DNA of 64,000 nt from Galbibacter pacificus. GTDB lineage: Bacteria; Bacteroidota; Bacteroidia; Flavobacteriales; Flavobacteriaceae. Shown here in pieces: positions 18,401 through 26,822 of this stretch. Both the position numbers and the translations under genes were made by a program. The stretch is taken from contig NZ_JAPMUA010000001.1 of assembly GCF_029603155.1 (NCBI RefSeq), forward strand, positions 1,028,587 through 1,092,586, in the 5' to 3' direction. Numbering within the stretch: the stretch's first letter is position 1; each line of letters opens with the position of its first letter. The notes under the pieces were generated by a model. That model saw only the letters and a list, made by a program, of their open reading frames with translations, was not told the DNA's origin and did no database searches.

Positions 18401-19909
18401 GATTTTGATAAACTTGCGAATGTTGCGCTGGAAGGCCGTGCTTTTAAGTTTGACAATATTGGCCTTATAGACTCAAGGTACAAAACAAAAGCTAGCCTGC
18501 GCGGTTCCATAAGTTACGACCATTTTGAAGATTGGTACCTAGATCTTTACCTAGATACCATGGGCGAACGCTTCTTGGTGCTTAATACCGGGCATAAAGA
18601 AGAATCTTTGTATTACGGAACGGCTTTTATAAGCGGTAATGCGCAAATTTATGGACTTACCAACGAAATGATAAATATAGACGTAAATGCAAAAACCGAA
18701 AAGGGCACTACGTTTGTCATACCCGTAAGCGATATTACGGAAATAGGAGACACGTCTTTTATTAATTTTATTGAAAAAAACGAAACCGAAGAAGAGGTAG
18801 AACAGCGAAAACTAGCCGATGTTCAGGGCATAGAAATGCAGTTCGATCTGGATGTTACCCCCGATGCCGAAATTGAGATTGTAGTAGACCAAAAAACCAG
18901 AAGCTCTTTAAAAGGTACCGGCGCAGGAAACCTACTGATTGAGATAAATACCAACGGAAAATTTAGAATGTATGGCGACTTTATTACCTATACAGGGGAG
19001 TACCTTTTTAAATACGGGGGCTTTATAAACAAACGCTTTGTAGTACAGCCCGGGGGGACAATTACTTGGGAGGGCGATCCCCTCGACGATGTAGACATGA
19101 ACATAGCGGCAAAATACTCGTTGTATGCAAACCCAGCGGTATTACTGGATAATGCACAGCTTACCCGAAAAATAGAAACCGATGTAATTATTAGGCTTCA
19201 GGGGCAATTAATGCAGCCAAGCCTTGATTACGAAATTAACTTCCCGTCTACCAACGCCGTTATAAACGCCGAGCTTCAATATAGACTGGATGATAATGCA
19301 AAACGGGAGCTGCAAGCTTTTTCCCTGCTTTCCCAAGGGGTTTTCTTAAACGAATTGAGCATCAACCAAACAGCAGTTACGGGAAATTTGGTGCAAACGG
19401 CATCGAGTTTGTTTAATCAGGTATTAAACTCGGGAGACGGTAAGTTTGATGTGGGCGTTTCTTATGAAATAGGCGAGCGCAACCCAGAACTCGATTTTGT
19501 AACCGAAGACCGGCTTGGGGTTACGGTCTCTACACAAATAAGCGATAGGATACTTATTAACGGAAAAGTGGGAGTACCCGTTGGAGGTGTTACCGAAACC
19601 GTTGTTGCCGGCGATGTGGAAGTACAGATTTTATTGAATGACGAAGGAAATTTGACCGCCCGGATTTTTAACCGCGAAAATGAAATCCAGCAATTCTTTG
19701 CCCAACAACAGGGCTATACGCAAGGTATTGGGCTTTCTTATCAAGTCGAGTTTGATACTTTTAGGCAATTGTTGCGAAAAATCTTTGAGGGAGACCCCGC
19801 CAAAGCGCAAACAAAAAAAGAACTTAAAAAGGGAGAAGAGGCTACGACCGAAGATGATAGTATGGGGAATGGCCTCGTAAACTTCCGCACCAAAAAAAGT
19901 AAGGAATAA
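15407..19909 (+). CDS. tamB: TamB-like translocation and assembly module protein (DUF490)
   Basis: A very long inner-membrane-anchored protein, about 1500 residues. The N-terminal signal anchor (ILIRILLVLILILVMASIFL) is followed by an AsmA-like opening (FVQTSIAKRATKYLNETFNT) and a long run of repeated beta strands that should span the periplasm. The C-terminal DUF490 region contains the FRMYGDFITYTGEYLFKYGG segment, and the protein ends in a charged tail. It belongs to the bridge-like lipid-transfer group that moves lipids or outer-membrane proteins between membranes. The frame opens at an ATG at 15386, overlapping the tsaD start. I favour the TTG at 15407 because a -7 element sits between them, but the ATG cannot be excluded. 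Confidence 0.92.
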   Translation: MNGKGKTLRTIKKLRKILIRILLVLILILVMASIFLSLPFVQTSIAKRATKYLNETFNTNINIDEIHFIPFFGDVNIKGVYVEDYKKDTLIYINKLSTSILSLRNVVKGDLEFGEIRADELLLNLKIHKGEDNTNLNVFVDKLDSGEGDPDHPFLMTSSNISVKKSEFRLVDENKENPVILGLENLHIEADSFKILGPQVNVGVEQLDFTSKKGVVVNRLKTEFSYNRTEMRLDGLSIDTPESFIKGDVVFNYEVEDFRDFMNKVKLTGHFDDSTVSLDEINLYFDEFGTGREVELSSNFKGVLNKLEMNNLNMTSQNTLIDGDFVFNNMFEKAKPFSIDAHLRNVSSNYYQLTNLLPGILGKALPSSFQKFGQLSVFGNMRITEQSVYAKVNLISDIGKGYSDLTLTSINDIDEASYKGTLSLQDFNMGTFIENDQLGETDLDIRVDGKGFKQEALNTEIIGEVYTVDYNGYEYKNLKVSGILKDQLFDGSVTSKDENFDVAFKGLADLSGDTNEFKFVASVNRIDLNRLNFVDRDSISVFKGNIVADMAGNTMYDLAGEISFYKTNYTNQNDSYYFDDFTVTSKFKGDERIITVNSPDIITGSLRGKYRVRELGNLVKNSIGSIYTNYEPVEITPGQYVDFNFKIYNKIIEVFFPKLEFGSNTFIKGSMAADEGDFKLNFNSPKINANGNIFDNIQIQIDNKNPLYNTYVEVKDIQSNIYDVSDFSLINTKINDTLFFRTEFKGGKEFNDVYNLNFYHTFNNNQESVIGLKRSQLGFKGRNWIINENNDTNNKVSFNKTLDTINISQVVMNYKDEQIRLEGTLIDSTYKDIDLEFEKVALDKIMPNVDSLKLDGIVDGYLNILQRNSNYTPSSNVKISNFAVNDLPLGNLFLSILGNDNLTTFGVNAKIVNQDTESLNILGEIKPTETNTMLDLNAHLEGLNLKALSPLGGDVISDMRGLASGDFKVTGALKNPEMNGSIQITDGGLKIPYLNVDMDFDKLANVALEGRAFKFDNIGLIDSRYKTKASLRGSISYDHFEDWYLDLYLDTMGERFLVLNTGHKEESLYYGTAFISGNAQIYGLTNEMINIDVNAKTEKGTTFVIPVSDITEIGDTSFINFIEKNETEEEVEQRKLADVQGIEMQFDLDVTPDAEIEIVVDQKTRSSLKGTGAGNLLIEINTNGKFRMYGDFITYTGEYLFKYGGFINKRFVVQPGGTITWEGDPLDDVDMNIAAKYSLYANPAVLLDNAQLTRKIETDVIIRLQGQLMQPSLDYEINFPSTNAVINAELQYRLDDNAKRELQAFSLLSQGVFLNELSINQTAVTGNLVQTASSLFNQVLNSGDGKFDVGVSYEIGERNPELDFVTEDRLGVTVSTQISDRILINGKVGVPVGGVTETVVAGDVEVQILLNDEGNLTARIFNRENEIQQFFAQQQGYTQGIGLSYQVEFDTFRQLLRKIFEGDPAKAQTKKELKKGEEATTEDDSMGNGLVNFRTKKSKE
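15415..15422 (-). promoter_or_regulatory. Promoter -7 element for tsaD
   Basis: The minus strand reads TACCTTTG, a perfect TAnnTTTG, with TTTG 16 bp further upstream (15439-15442). It lies 28 bp before the tsaD ATG. It faces the tamB -7 element 17 bp away. Confidence 0.5.
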
Positions 19910-20286
19910 GTCTTTTTTACGTCTATATGGATGAAGTTTTTTTTAGACTGTATTTGGGCCAAAAAATCAGAAAGCATTGTAGAGTTTTGCGTTGGAATTA
20001 AAAAAAATAGGAGCGGTAAACAAAAATGCCATATTCTTACCTTTGGGCTTAATTATCATAATACATTTGGTTATTCTTATAATTGCACACAAAAATTTAT
20101 TACAATAACCGTTAAGAGGGCTCTTTTTTTGTTAATTCAGAAATTCAGACTTAAAAAAAAATAACACATTTGTTAAGAATTTAGCAACGAAAACGATTGA
20201 ATCTTTCATTATTGTATTTTTAAGCAAAACAATATGAGAAAATTGAAAATTCTTTGGTAGTTTTACCATCCAAATAATAAAAATTA
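19910..20286. other. 377-bp AT-rich gap before pfkA, no gene seen
   Basis: A small frame here (19931-20164) has low-complexity composition and no family features, so I do not call it. A short palindrome TGGTAGTTTTACCA lies about 20 bp before pfkA, and TAGTTTTA within it is one base from the -7 consensus. Nothing else is recognisable. Confidence 0.5.
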
Positions 20287-21273
20287 ATGTCTGCAAACAT
20301 CAAAAAAATAGGAGTATTGACGTCCGGTGGCGATGCGCCGGGAATGAATGCTGCCATTAGGGCAGTTGTAAGAACATGTGCATATCATAATATAGAGTGT
20401 GTAGGTATATATCGAGGTTACCAAGGTCTTATTGAAGGCGATATGGAGGAACTAACCGCAAGAAGTGTAAGAAATATTATAAATAGGGGCGGTACCATAT
20501 TAAAATCGGCTCGATCAAAAGATTTTAGGACAAAAGAAGGCAGGGCCAAGGCCCACCAACAATTGGTAGATAACGGAATTGATGCCTTGGTATTAATTGG
20601 TGGCGATGGAACCTTTACCGGAGGCGTTGTTTTTAACGAAGAGTTTGGCTATCCCGTAATCGGGATCCCGGGAACCATAGACAACGATATAGATGGTACC
20701 ATGTATACGCTTGGTTACGACACTGCCTTGAATACCGTGGTAGACGCCATTGATAGAATTCGGGATACCGCAAGTTCGCACGACAGATTATTTTTTATAG
20801 AGGTAATGGGGCGCGACTGTGGCCAGCTTGCATTGAACTCGGGTGTTGGTGCCGGAGCCGAGGAAATATTGATTCCAGAAGCAAATAGGGGGCTGGAGCG
20901 TTTGCTGCACTCTCTTGAAAGAAGCCGTACCAGTGGAAAGACATCGAGTATAGTGGTGGTCGCCGAAGGTGATAAAACCGGGAAAAATGTTTTTGAGCTT
21001 GCATCATATGTAGAAGAAAACCTGCCAAACTACGATATTAGGGTGTCCGTGCTCGGGCATATGCAAAGGGGTGGAAGCCCAACGTGTTTCGATAGGGTGC
21101 TGGCCAGTAGAATGGGTGTCCGTGCAGTAGAATCGCTCATGGAAGGTAAATCCAATTTCATGGTCGGGATTATAAAAGACGAAATTGTCCTTACACCAAT
21201 AGAACAGGCCATTAAGGGAAAAACCACTATCGATAAGGAATTGATGAGGGTCTGTGAAATAATGTCAACATAA
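20287..21273 (+). CDS. pfkA: ATP-dependent 6-phosphofructokinase
   Basis: The 328-residue protein is a group A phosphofructokinase, phosphorylating fructose 6-phosphate to the 1,6-bisphosphate in glycolysis. Motifs seen include the ATP-binding GVLTSGGDAPGMN at the N terminus, the GGDGTFTGG loop near residue 104, the catalytic GIPGTIDNDIDGT near residue 127 and MGRDCGQLAL near residue 173. The glycine-plus-aspartate pattern GGDGT points to ATP rather than pyrophosphate as donor. It is followed after 53 bp by gapA, so two glycolytic genes are paired and probably co-transcribed. Confidence 0.97.
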   Translation: MSANIKKIGVLTSGGDAPGMNAAIRAVVRTCAYHNIECVGIYRGYQGLIEGDMEELTARSVRNIINRGGTILKSARSKDFRTKEGRAKAHQQLVDNGIDALVLIGGDGTFTGGVVFNEEFGYPVIGIPGTIDNDIDGTMYTLGYDTALNTVVDAIDRIRDTASSHDRLFFIEVMGRDCGQLALNSGVGAGAEEILIPEANRGLERLLHSLERSRTSGKTSSIVVVAEGDKTGKNVFELASYVEENLPNYDIRVSVLGHMQRGGSPTCFDRVLASRMGVRAVESLMEGKSNFMVGIIKDEIVLTPIEQAIKGKTTIDKELMRVCEIMST

Positions 21274-21326
21274 TACTAAAAATAAAAACAACAGATAATT
21301 AATAATTTTTTAAAACTTAGAATAAC

Positions 21327-22328
21327 ATGTCAACAATTAAGATTGGGATAAACGGATTTGGACGTATAGGAAGATTGGTTTTTAGAGCTACGGTAAAAAG
21401 ACCAAATGTAGAAATAGTTGCGATTAACGATTTATTGGATGTAGACCATTTAGCTTATTTATTGGAGTACGATTCTGTACACGGTAGGTTCGACGGGAAA
21501 ATTGAAGTAAAAGACGGAAACCTGATTGTTGATGGAAAAACAATTAGGATTACTGCCGAAAGAGACCCTAAAAACCTTAAGTGGGACGAAGTAGGTGCCG
21601 ATATCGTTGCCGAATGTACGGGAATATTCACAACTATGGATACGGCTCAGTACCACTTGGATGCAGGTGCTAAAAAAGTTGTAATTTCTGCTCCTTCAAA
21701 AGACGCTCCAATGTTTGTAATGGGCGTAAACCACAAAGATGCCAAAGCTTCCGATAGAATAGTGTCCAATGCTTCATGTACAACCAACTGTTTGGCACCG
21801 ATTACAAAAGTTTTGCATGACAATTTTGGAATAGAAGAAGGTTTAATGACAACCGTACACGCTACAACAGCTACACAATTAACGGTAGACGGACCTTCCA
21901 AAAAAGATTACAGGGGCGGGCGTAGTGCAATGCTAAATATTATACCAGCTTCAACCGGTGCCGCAAAAGCAGTTGCCAAAGTAATTCCTGCAATGGAAGG
22001 AAAACTTACTGGAATGGCCTTTAGGGTACCGACCGCCGATGTTTCTGTAGTAGACCTTACCGTGAAACTAGGAAAAGACACTTCTTACGAAGAAATTAAA
22101 AAAGTAATGAAGTCTGCTTCTGAAAACGAATTAAAAGGAATTTTAGGATATACTGATGAATTGGTAGTTTCACAAGACTTTGTTGGGGAAACCTGCACAA
22201 GTATTTTTGATGCCGATGCCGGTATTGAGCTAAACTCTAAATTCTTCAAAATTGTTTCTTGGTACGATAACGAAACAGGTTATTCAAACAAATTGGTAGA
22301 CTTAGCCGAGCATATTAGCGCATTGTAA
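21327..22328 (+). CDS. gapA: Type I glyceraldehyde-3-phosphate dehydrogenase
   Basis: The 333-residue enzyme oxidises glyceraldehyde 3-phosphate with NAD and phosphate. Visible are the NAD fold IGINGFGRIGRLVFRA, the catalytic SNASCTTNCLAP (nucleophile Cys near residue 151), the phosphate-site ATQLTVDGPSKKDYRGGR and the closing SWYDNETGYSNKLVDL. The aspartate after the second strand (INDLLD) favours NAD over NADP. It sits directly after pfkA and has no promoter consensus of its own that I could find. Confidence 0.98.
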   Translation: MSTIKIGINGFGRIGRLVFRATVKRPNVEIVAINDLLDVDHLAYLLEYDSVHGRFDGKIEVKDGNLIVDGKTIRITAERDPKNLKWDEVGADIVAECTGIFTTMDTAQYHLDAGAKKVVISAPSKDAPMFVMGVNHKDAKASDRIVSNASCTTNCLAPITKVLHDNFGIEEGLMTTVHATTATQLTVDGPSKKDYRGGRSAMLNIIPASTGAAKAVAKVIPAMEGKLTGMAFRVPTADVSVVDLTVKLGKDTSYEEIKKVMKSASENELKGILGYTDELVVSQDFVGETCTSIFDADAGIELNSKFFKIVSWYDNETGYSNKLVDLAEHISAL

Positions 22329-22374
22329 ATAATAATAGATCTTTAAAGTAACCTAAATAGTATTTTAAAAAATA

Positions 22375-22444
22375 AGCAAACCGAAGCGATAGGCAGTTTC
22401 TACATGCCATTGGGCACAACAACCGTCTTTTGTTTGGGTTTGCT
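22375..22444 (+). ncRNA. Possible structured RNA element between gapA and the kinase gene
   Basis: AGCAAACC (22375-22382) and GGTTTGCT (22437-22444) form an 8-bp closing stem over 54 nt. Inside, TGCC at 22405-22408 can pair with GGCA on either side (22392-22395 or 22413-22416), giving two exclusive small hairpins. No U-run follows on the plus strand, so it is not a simple terminator for gapA. It ends 48 bp before the kinase ATG. I do not recognise a known RNA family. Confidence 0.3.
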
Positions 22445-22492
22445 GAAAAAAATGTAAAACTGTTTGGGTGGCTATTAATTTAAATTTAAAAT

Positions 22493-23350
22493 ATGATTTT
22501 AATAGTAGATAGTGGTGCAACAAAATCAGATTGGATCGCATTAGATGAAGAAGGTAATAAGTTATTTGTTACTAAAACTTTAGGATTAAGCCCTGAAGTA
22601 TTAACCAGAGAGATTATAGACGAACGTCTCGCAAATAACTTTGAGCTTTACAAACATCGGAAAGAAGTGACCCAGCTTTATTTTTATGGGGCAGGTTGCG
22701 GTACCGAGAGAATGCGAAAGTTTTTAAAGGAAATTTTTAACGAATACTTTATAAACGCCAAAATTTCTGTAAAAGAAGACACATATGCCGCTATTTACGC
22801 AACTGTAGAGCCAAACCAGCACGCCATAGTGTGTATTTTGGGTACAGGATCCAATTGTAGTTACTGGGATGGAAAGGAACTTTTTCAAAAGGTAACCTCG
22901 CTAGGATATATCTTGATGGACGATTGCAGTGGGAATTATTTTGGAAGACAGCTTTTAAGGGATTACTATTACCATAAAATCCCGGAAAAACTTGCCGTGA
23001 AATTTGCCAGTGAATACGACTTGGAAGAAGACAGTATAAAAAATCATTTATACAAACAACCAAACCCGAATACCTATTTGGCAACCTTTGCCAGGTTTTT
23101 AATCCAGAACAAAGATGAGGAATATAGCCAGGCTTTGATAAAGAAAGGAATGCAGTTGTTTATTACCAACTCTATAACACAGTTTGAACAGGCAAAAGAC
23201 GTGCCCGTTCATTTTATAGGGAGTATAGCTTATTACTTGCAAGACGAGTTAAGACAAATATTGCAAGACAACGGCTTGTCCATGGGGAAAGTACTAAGAA
23301 GGCCCATAGACGGATTGGTAGATTACCATAAATCTGTTTTGTTTGAATAA
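22493..23350 (+). CDS. BadF/BadG/BcrA/BcrD-type ATPase, N-acetylglucosamine kinase-like
   Basis: The 285-residue ASKHA-fold kinase has the phosphate-1 motif LIVDSGATKSDW at the N terminus, an acidic DTYAA segment near residue 99, phosphate-2 LGTGSNCSYWDG near residue 117, and a C-terminal HFIGSIAYYLQDEL adenosine-site segment. Small single-domain members of this family phosphorylate amino sugars such as GlcNAc or MurNAc. It follows gapA after 164 bp. The next locus on the minus strand encodes a glycosidase-like lipoprotein and a SusC/SusD pair, so a role in recycling an imported amino sugar is possible but unproven. Confidence 0.85.
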   Translation: MILIVDSGATKSDWIALDEEGNKLFVTKTLGLSPEVLTREIIDERLANNFELYKHRKEVTQLYFYGAGCGTERMRKFLKEIFNEYFINAKISVKEDTYAAIYATVEPNQHAIVCILGTGSNCSYWDGKELFQKVTSLGYILMDDCSGNYFGRQLLRDYYYHKIPEKLAVKFASEYDLEEDSIKNHLYKQPNPNTYLATFARFLIQNKDEEYSQALIKKGMQLFITNSITQFEQAKDVPVHFIGSIAYYLQDELRQILQDNGLSMGKVLRRPIDGLVDYHKSVLFE

Positions 23351-23371
23351 AACATAAAAATTGAGCTACAA

Positions 23372-23404
23372 AAAATGCCCGAACTAAATCAGTCCGGGCA
23401 TTTT
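23372..23404. terminator. Bidirectional terminator between convergent kinase and glycosidase-like genes
   Basis: A 14-bp stem (23372-23385 with 23391-23404, one mismatch) with a 5-nt loop, flanked by A- and T-runs on both sides. The T-run is longer on the minus strand (TTTTTT), so it should end the glycosidase-like transcript well and the kinase transcript moderately. Confidence 0.85.
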
Positions 23405-23441
23405 GCATTTAATGAGAACATGTAGGTATTGGTACGGAAAC

Positions 23442-25001
23442 TTATTCGGTATATATAATTTCTTGTTCCTTAAATTGACTTTGGTTTCCGGTTCGGTCTA
23501 CAGCAGTAATTCCTATTTTTAGTAGCGAGGAATTTGTTTCTGCATTTAGCAAGGGGATATTTTTTAACAGCGTTGAATTGGTTAAAATCTCATAATCCCA
23601 TTTAGTTCCTTGATACTGAAAGTAAAAAATATAACGAAAAACATCTTCTGGCTTATGAGCTTTCCAAGTAACAAAAACCTCATCTTTTTTCACATTGATA
23701 TGAGAAATAGGGTTTTCGGGCGGTGTGTTGTCGAGCCATGGACTTGGCGGAACCAGTGCTTTTTTTGCATAGGGCCTTTGTACTATATTAAGAGATAACG
23801 TATCGTACTTTATTAGCGGGCCTATGCTCCAATGTACAGTCCCTTTGCTTTTTGGGAGTATTCCACGGCTTATCATGATTTGATTGATGGTTTCGTCAAC
23901 ATTTACTTGCCCGCCCCCGTGGTCAACCCTAATACCGGGCCATAAATGCCTTTGTTGGTAATTTTCATGGCTCCACCATCCTAATAATTCAGGGAAACTT
24001 TGCCCTTGCTTGTTAATTTTCCAATATAGTTGAGGAGTAAAATAATCAATCCATCCTTTATTTAACCAGAGTTTTGCATCGGCATAAAGTTTATTGTACT
24101 GGTCATAACCCGTTACAGATTGTGGATATCCCGGGCGCCATATTCCAAATGGGCTTAAGCCAAACTTAACATATGGTTTTTCTTTTTTTATGGCATAGTA
24201 TACCATTTTTATAAAGTCGTTAACTTGTTTTCGCCGCCAGTCGCTTTTATTTAATTTGCCTTCAGAATTTTTGTATTGTAGCCAACTTTTATCATCAGGA
24301 AAATCTTTCCCGTCATTATAAGAATCGTAAGGATAAAAATAATCATCAAAATGGATACCGTCAATATCGTAGCGTTTAACTATATCTTCAACCACAGATA
24401 GCGAATGCTTTTTTGTGGCTTCTAAGGCGGGGTCCATCCACCACATTCCATTGGCAAGTTCAACAACCAGTTCTGGATGTGTTTTAACTATGGAATTTTC
24501 TGAAATGGCTCCCCCAGAAGTATGGTGAGCCCTATATGGGTTTAACCAAGCATGTAATTCAAGTCCTCTTTTGTGTGCTTCTTCGACCCAAAACTTCAAT
24601 GGGTCGTAAAATGGAGCAGGGGGATTTCCTTGTTTCCCTGTGAGGTAGTACGACCATGGTTCGATATTGCTTTGGTATAAAGCATCACATTGGGGCCTTA
24701 CCTGAAAAATGACAGCATTATAATTATGTTCGGCCAAAAAATCCAAAAGTGAAAGAGCTTCTTCTTTTTGCTCTTCAGTTGAAAGCCCTGGTTTGCTTGG
24801 CCAGTTAATATTTGCTACCGTGGCCACCCATGCTGCCCTAAACTCTTCTATATTATAAGGAGTATTTGCTTGCCAGATTTTTGGTTTCTTTTTGGTAATG
24901 TCAATCCCGCTTGTCTTGTTGTAATAAGCTGTTTGATGTCCCGATTTACAAGAAGCAACAAAAAAAAGGATGAGAATAATCGATTTGAGTTTAAAGTTCA
25001 T
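23442..25001 (-). CDS. Lipoprotein glycoside hydrolase-like family 10 (GHL10/DUF187)
   Basis: The 519-residue protein starts with a lipoprotein signal (ILILFFVASC, Cys18). The main domain opens with EEFRAAWVATVANINWPSKP, the hallmark of the GHL10 (PF02638) TIM-barrel family. It continues with NYNAVIFQVRPQCDALY, GLELHAWLNPYR, YDIDGIHFDDYFYP (probable catalytic-face acids) and KFGLSPFGIW. The last 100 residues look like a fibronectin type III-like domain (NPISHINVKKDEVFVTWKAH). Members are thought to act on glycans of cell walls or related polymers; the substrate here is unknown. It follows the second susC-susD pair after a strong palindromic terminator, so it may have its own promoter. Confidence 0.88.
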   Translation of the reverse strand: MNFKLKSIILILFFVASCKSGHQTAYYNKTSGIDITKKKPKIWQANTPYNIEEFRAAWVATVANINWPSKPGLSTEEQKEEALSLLDFLAEHNYNAVIFQVRPQCDALYQSNIEPWSYYLTGKQGNPPAPFYDPLKFWVEEAHKRGLELHAWLNPYRAHHTSGGAISENSIVKTHPELVVELANGMWWMDPALEATKKHSLSVVEDIVKRYDIDGIHFDDYFYPYDSYNDGKDFPDDKSWLQYKNSEGKLNKSDWRRKQVNDFIKMVYYAIKKEKPYVKFGLSPFGIWRPGYPQSVTGYDQYNKLYADAKLWLNKGWIDYFTPQLYWKINKQGQSFPELLGWWSHENYQQRHLWPGIRVDHGGGQVNVDETINQIMISRGILPKSKGTVHWSIGPLIKYDTLSLNIVQRPYAKKALVPPSPWLDNTPPENPISHINVKKDEVFVTWKAHKPEDVFRYIFYFQYQGTKWDYEILTNSTLLKNIPLLNAETNSSLLKIGITAVDRTGNQSQFKEQEIIYTE

Positions 25002-25048
25002 GAATGGTTATTTATTAAAAACATATGTATGGTAACTAGAACAAATTT

Positions 25049-25082
25049 AAAAGTTCTCCAGAAAATTTTCTGGAGAACTTTT
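25049..25082 (-). terminator. 34-bp perfect palindrome after the second susD
   Basis: Both 17-base arms (25049-25065 and 25066-25082) match perfectly and end in AAAA/TTTT. As RNA it would form a long hairpin with a U-tail on either strand. It lies 19 bp past the susD stop. Confidence 0.85.
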
Positions 25083-25100
25083 TAGGGTTTAAGGTAGTGG

Positions 25101-26813
25101 CTACCATCCCGGGTTTTGTTCTAAGTCTACTCCATGATCGCTGTACAGTTTAATTTGATCTAATGGAATTGGACTTAAATATACTTTTGGATCGTCAAAA
25201 ACCCTTGCAGATTCTGATGCCGATGCAGGAATGATATATCCTGTAGCACCATTGGTAAGGGTAATGCTTTCCAGGTTGCTGTCTGGATAGTTTGCTTTAT
25301 CTATCCAAGCCCCACGATTAATATCTTCATTCGACACCATATCGCTGTATTCAAGTTTTTTCCATCTTCTGAGGTCGTCCAGTCTGAAGCCCTCCATCAT
25401 GAGTTCGATTCTACGTTCCCTGCGTATTTCCCATATAACGGAAGGTACCTCTGGGTCCCTGTTCGGGTCATCATACGCTACACCGCCAACAGTAACAGAA
25501 TTTCCAGATACTTGGAGATGGGGGAGTGCTATTCCGGGACGGTCCCTTAATGCGTTTAATGATTTGTCCAAATCGCTTTGGGTTAGTGCCGGACCACCTA
25601 TGGAAGCCAATTCGGCTGCTGCTTCGGCATAATTTATAAGGACTTCGCCATAACGTATTACCGGGGCATCAGTTGGGTTTAAGTTTGAACTTCCTTCTGG
25701 GTCGTCTTTTATTTGTTCATTTAAAAATTTATGGACGGCAAATCCTGTCGTAGAAAAATTAAAGTCTATTCCATTTAAACGGAGTATATTGGGCACAAAA
25801 GTCTCATACATTCTAGGGTCTCTGCTTGCCATTACATTTTCAATCCCCATATCTCCTTGGTAATTTGGAGAAACAGAAATGGGAAGGCCATCATCCATTA
25901 AATAAGATTCGATAGCATTTTTTGAAGCCCCCGATTGAGGTTCTTTATTGTTATAACTATTAAGGGCGTGCGTTAAAATACCTGCTTCGTATTCGCGGTA
26001 TAAAATTACTTCCGGATTATTGGCCAAGCTTAAAGAATTGAATACCTCCCGGTAATTCCCTAAGGAGTAATTCCCTTGATCTATAATTTGTTCAGCGGCC
26101 CACTTGGAGGCTTCAAGGTATGTTGTGGCTCTTGTATTGTCCCCTATATGATATTTTTGCCAAGTTCCTTCAAAAAGGAATACACGCGACATATATGCCA
26201 AAACAACATCGCGATTTACTTCTAGCCCCGGGCTGTCAACATTAGCTCTTACATATTGGGCCGCATATTGAAAATCTTCCAATACTTTGTCCATTACATA
26301 GCCACGGTCGTCCCTTGGTTTATAAAGTTCTTCCGTATCTTCTTCGGAAAGTTCTTTGTCATAATACGGCACATCGCCAAACCGGTTTACAAGGTCATGA
26401 TATTCAAGCCCCCTAAAAAACCGTCCAACACCTGTCCAATGTTCTATTGCTTCCTGTTCCATAGGTACGGTTTGCACGCGCTCAATAAAAATATTTGCTT
26501 TTCTGACCCATGAAAAAGACCAACCGCCACTACTTGTGGGCACTTGTTGTGTAAATTGAGGAGGGTTTGAAGGTGCAAAATCGTCGTTTAATGTTTGTCC
26601 GGAAAAATAGTCGCCCCAAGTATATCCAGAACCATAACCGGTAAAATAGCCTGTATAAAAACCAAAAGCAAAAGTTCTTACGTTGCCTTCATTGGTCCAG
26701 TACGTTTCGTCAACTAATTGGTCTTGTGGAGGCACTTCAAGGAAGTCTTTTTCGCATCCTATTAGTAATAATAAGGAAAAGATAATTGTTGTTATTTTGT
26801 ATTTCGTTTTCAT
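25101..26813 (-). CDS. SusD/RagB-type nutrient-binding lipoprotein (second locus)
   Basis: The 570-residue lipoprotein has the signal IIFSLLLLIGC (Cys20) followed by EKDFLEVPP, a frequent SusD opening. The TPR-like core includes VGRFFRGLEYHDLVNRFGDVPY. Later, VIRYGEVLINYAEAAAEL and EIRRERRIELMMEGFRLDDLRRW match the canonical RagB C-terminal helices, and the end LSPIPLDQI ... NPGW is typical. It starts 9 nt after susC and is part of the same transcript. It is only distantly similar by eye to the SusD at 1921-3528. Confidence 0.95.
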   Translation of the reverse strand: MKTKYKITTIIFSLLLLIGCEKDFLEVPPQDQLVDETYWTNEGNVRTFAFGFYTGYFTGYGSGYTWGDYFSGQTLNDDFAPSNPPQFTQQVPTSSGGWSFSWVRKANIFIERVQTVPMEQEAIEHWTGVGRFFRGLEYHDLVNRFGDVPYYDKELSEEDTEELYKPRDDRGYVMDKVLEDFQYAAQYVRANVDSPGLEVNRDVVLAYMSRVFLFEGTWQKYHIGDNTRATTYLEASKWAAEQIIDQGNYSLGNYREVFNSLSLANNPEVILYREYEAGILTHALNSYNNKEPQSGASKNAIESYLMDDGLPISVSPNYQGDMGIENVMASRDPRMYETFVPNILRLNGIDFNFSTTGFAVHKFLNEQIKDDPEGSSNLNPTDAPVIRYGEVLINYAEAAAELASIGGPALTQSDLDKSLNALRDRPGIALPHLQVSGNSVTVGGVAYDDPNRDPEVPSVIWEIRRERRIELMMEGFRLDDLRRWKKLEYSDMVSNEDINRGAWIDKANYPDSNLESITLTNGATGYIIPASASESARVFDDPKVYLSPIPLDQIKLYSDHGVDLEQNPGW

Positions 26814-26822
26814 TTTTTTTAT

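Noticed and set aside
19931..20164. Small open frame of 77 codons between tamB and pfkA
   Set aside because: It contains Lys/Phe/Asn-rich low-complexity sequence, no motif and no promoter; an AT-rich gap easily gives such a frame.
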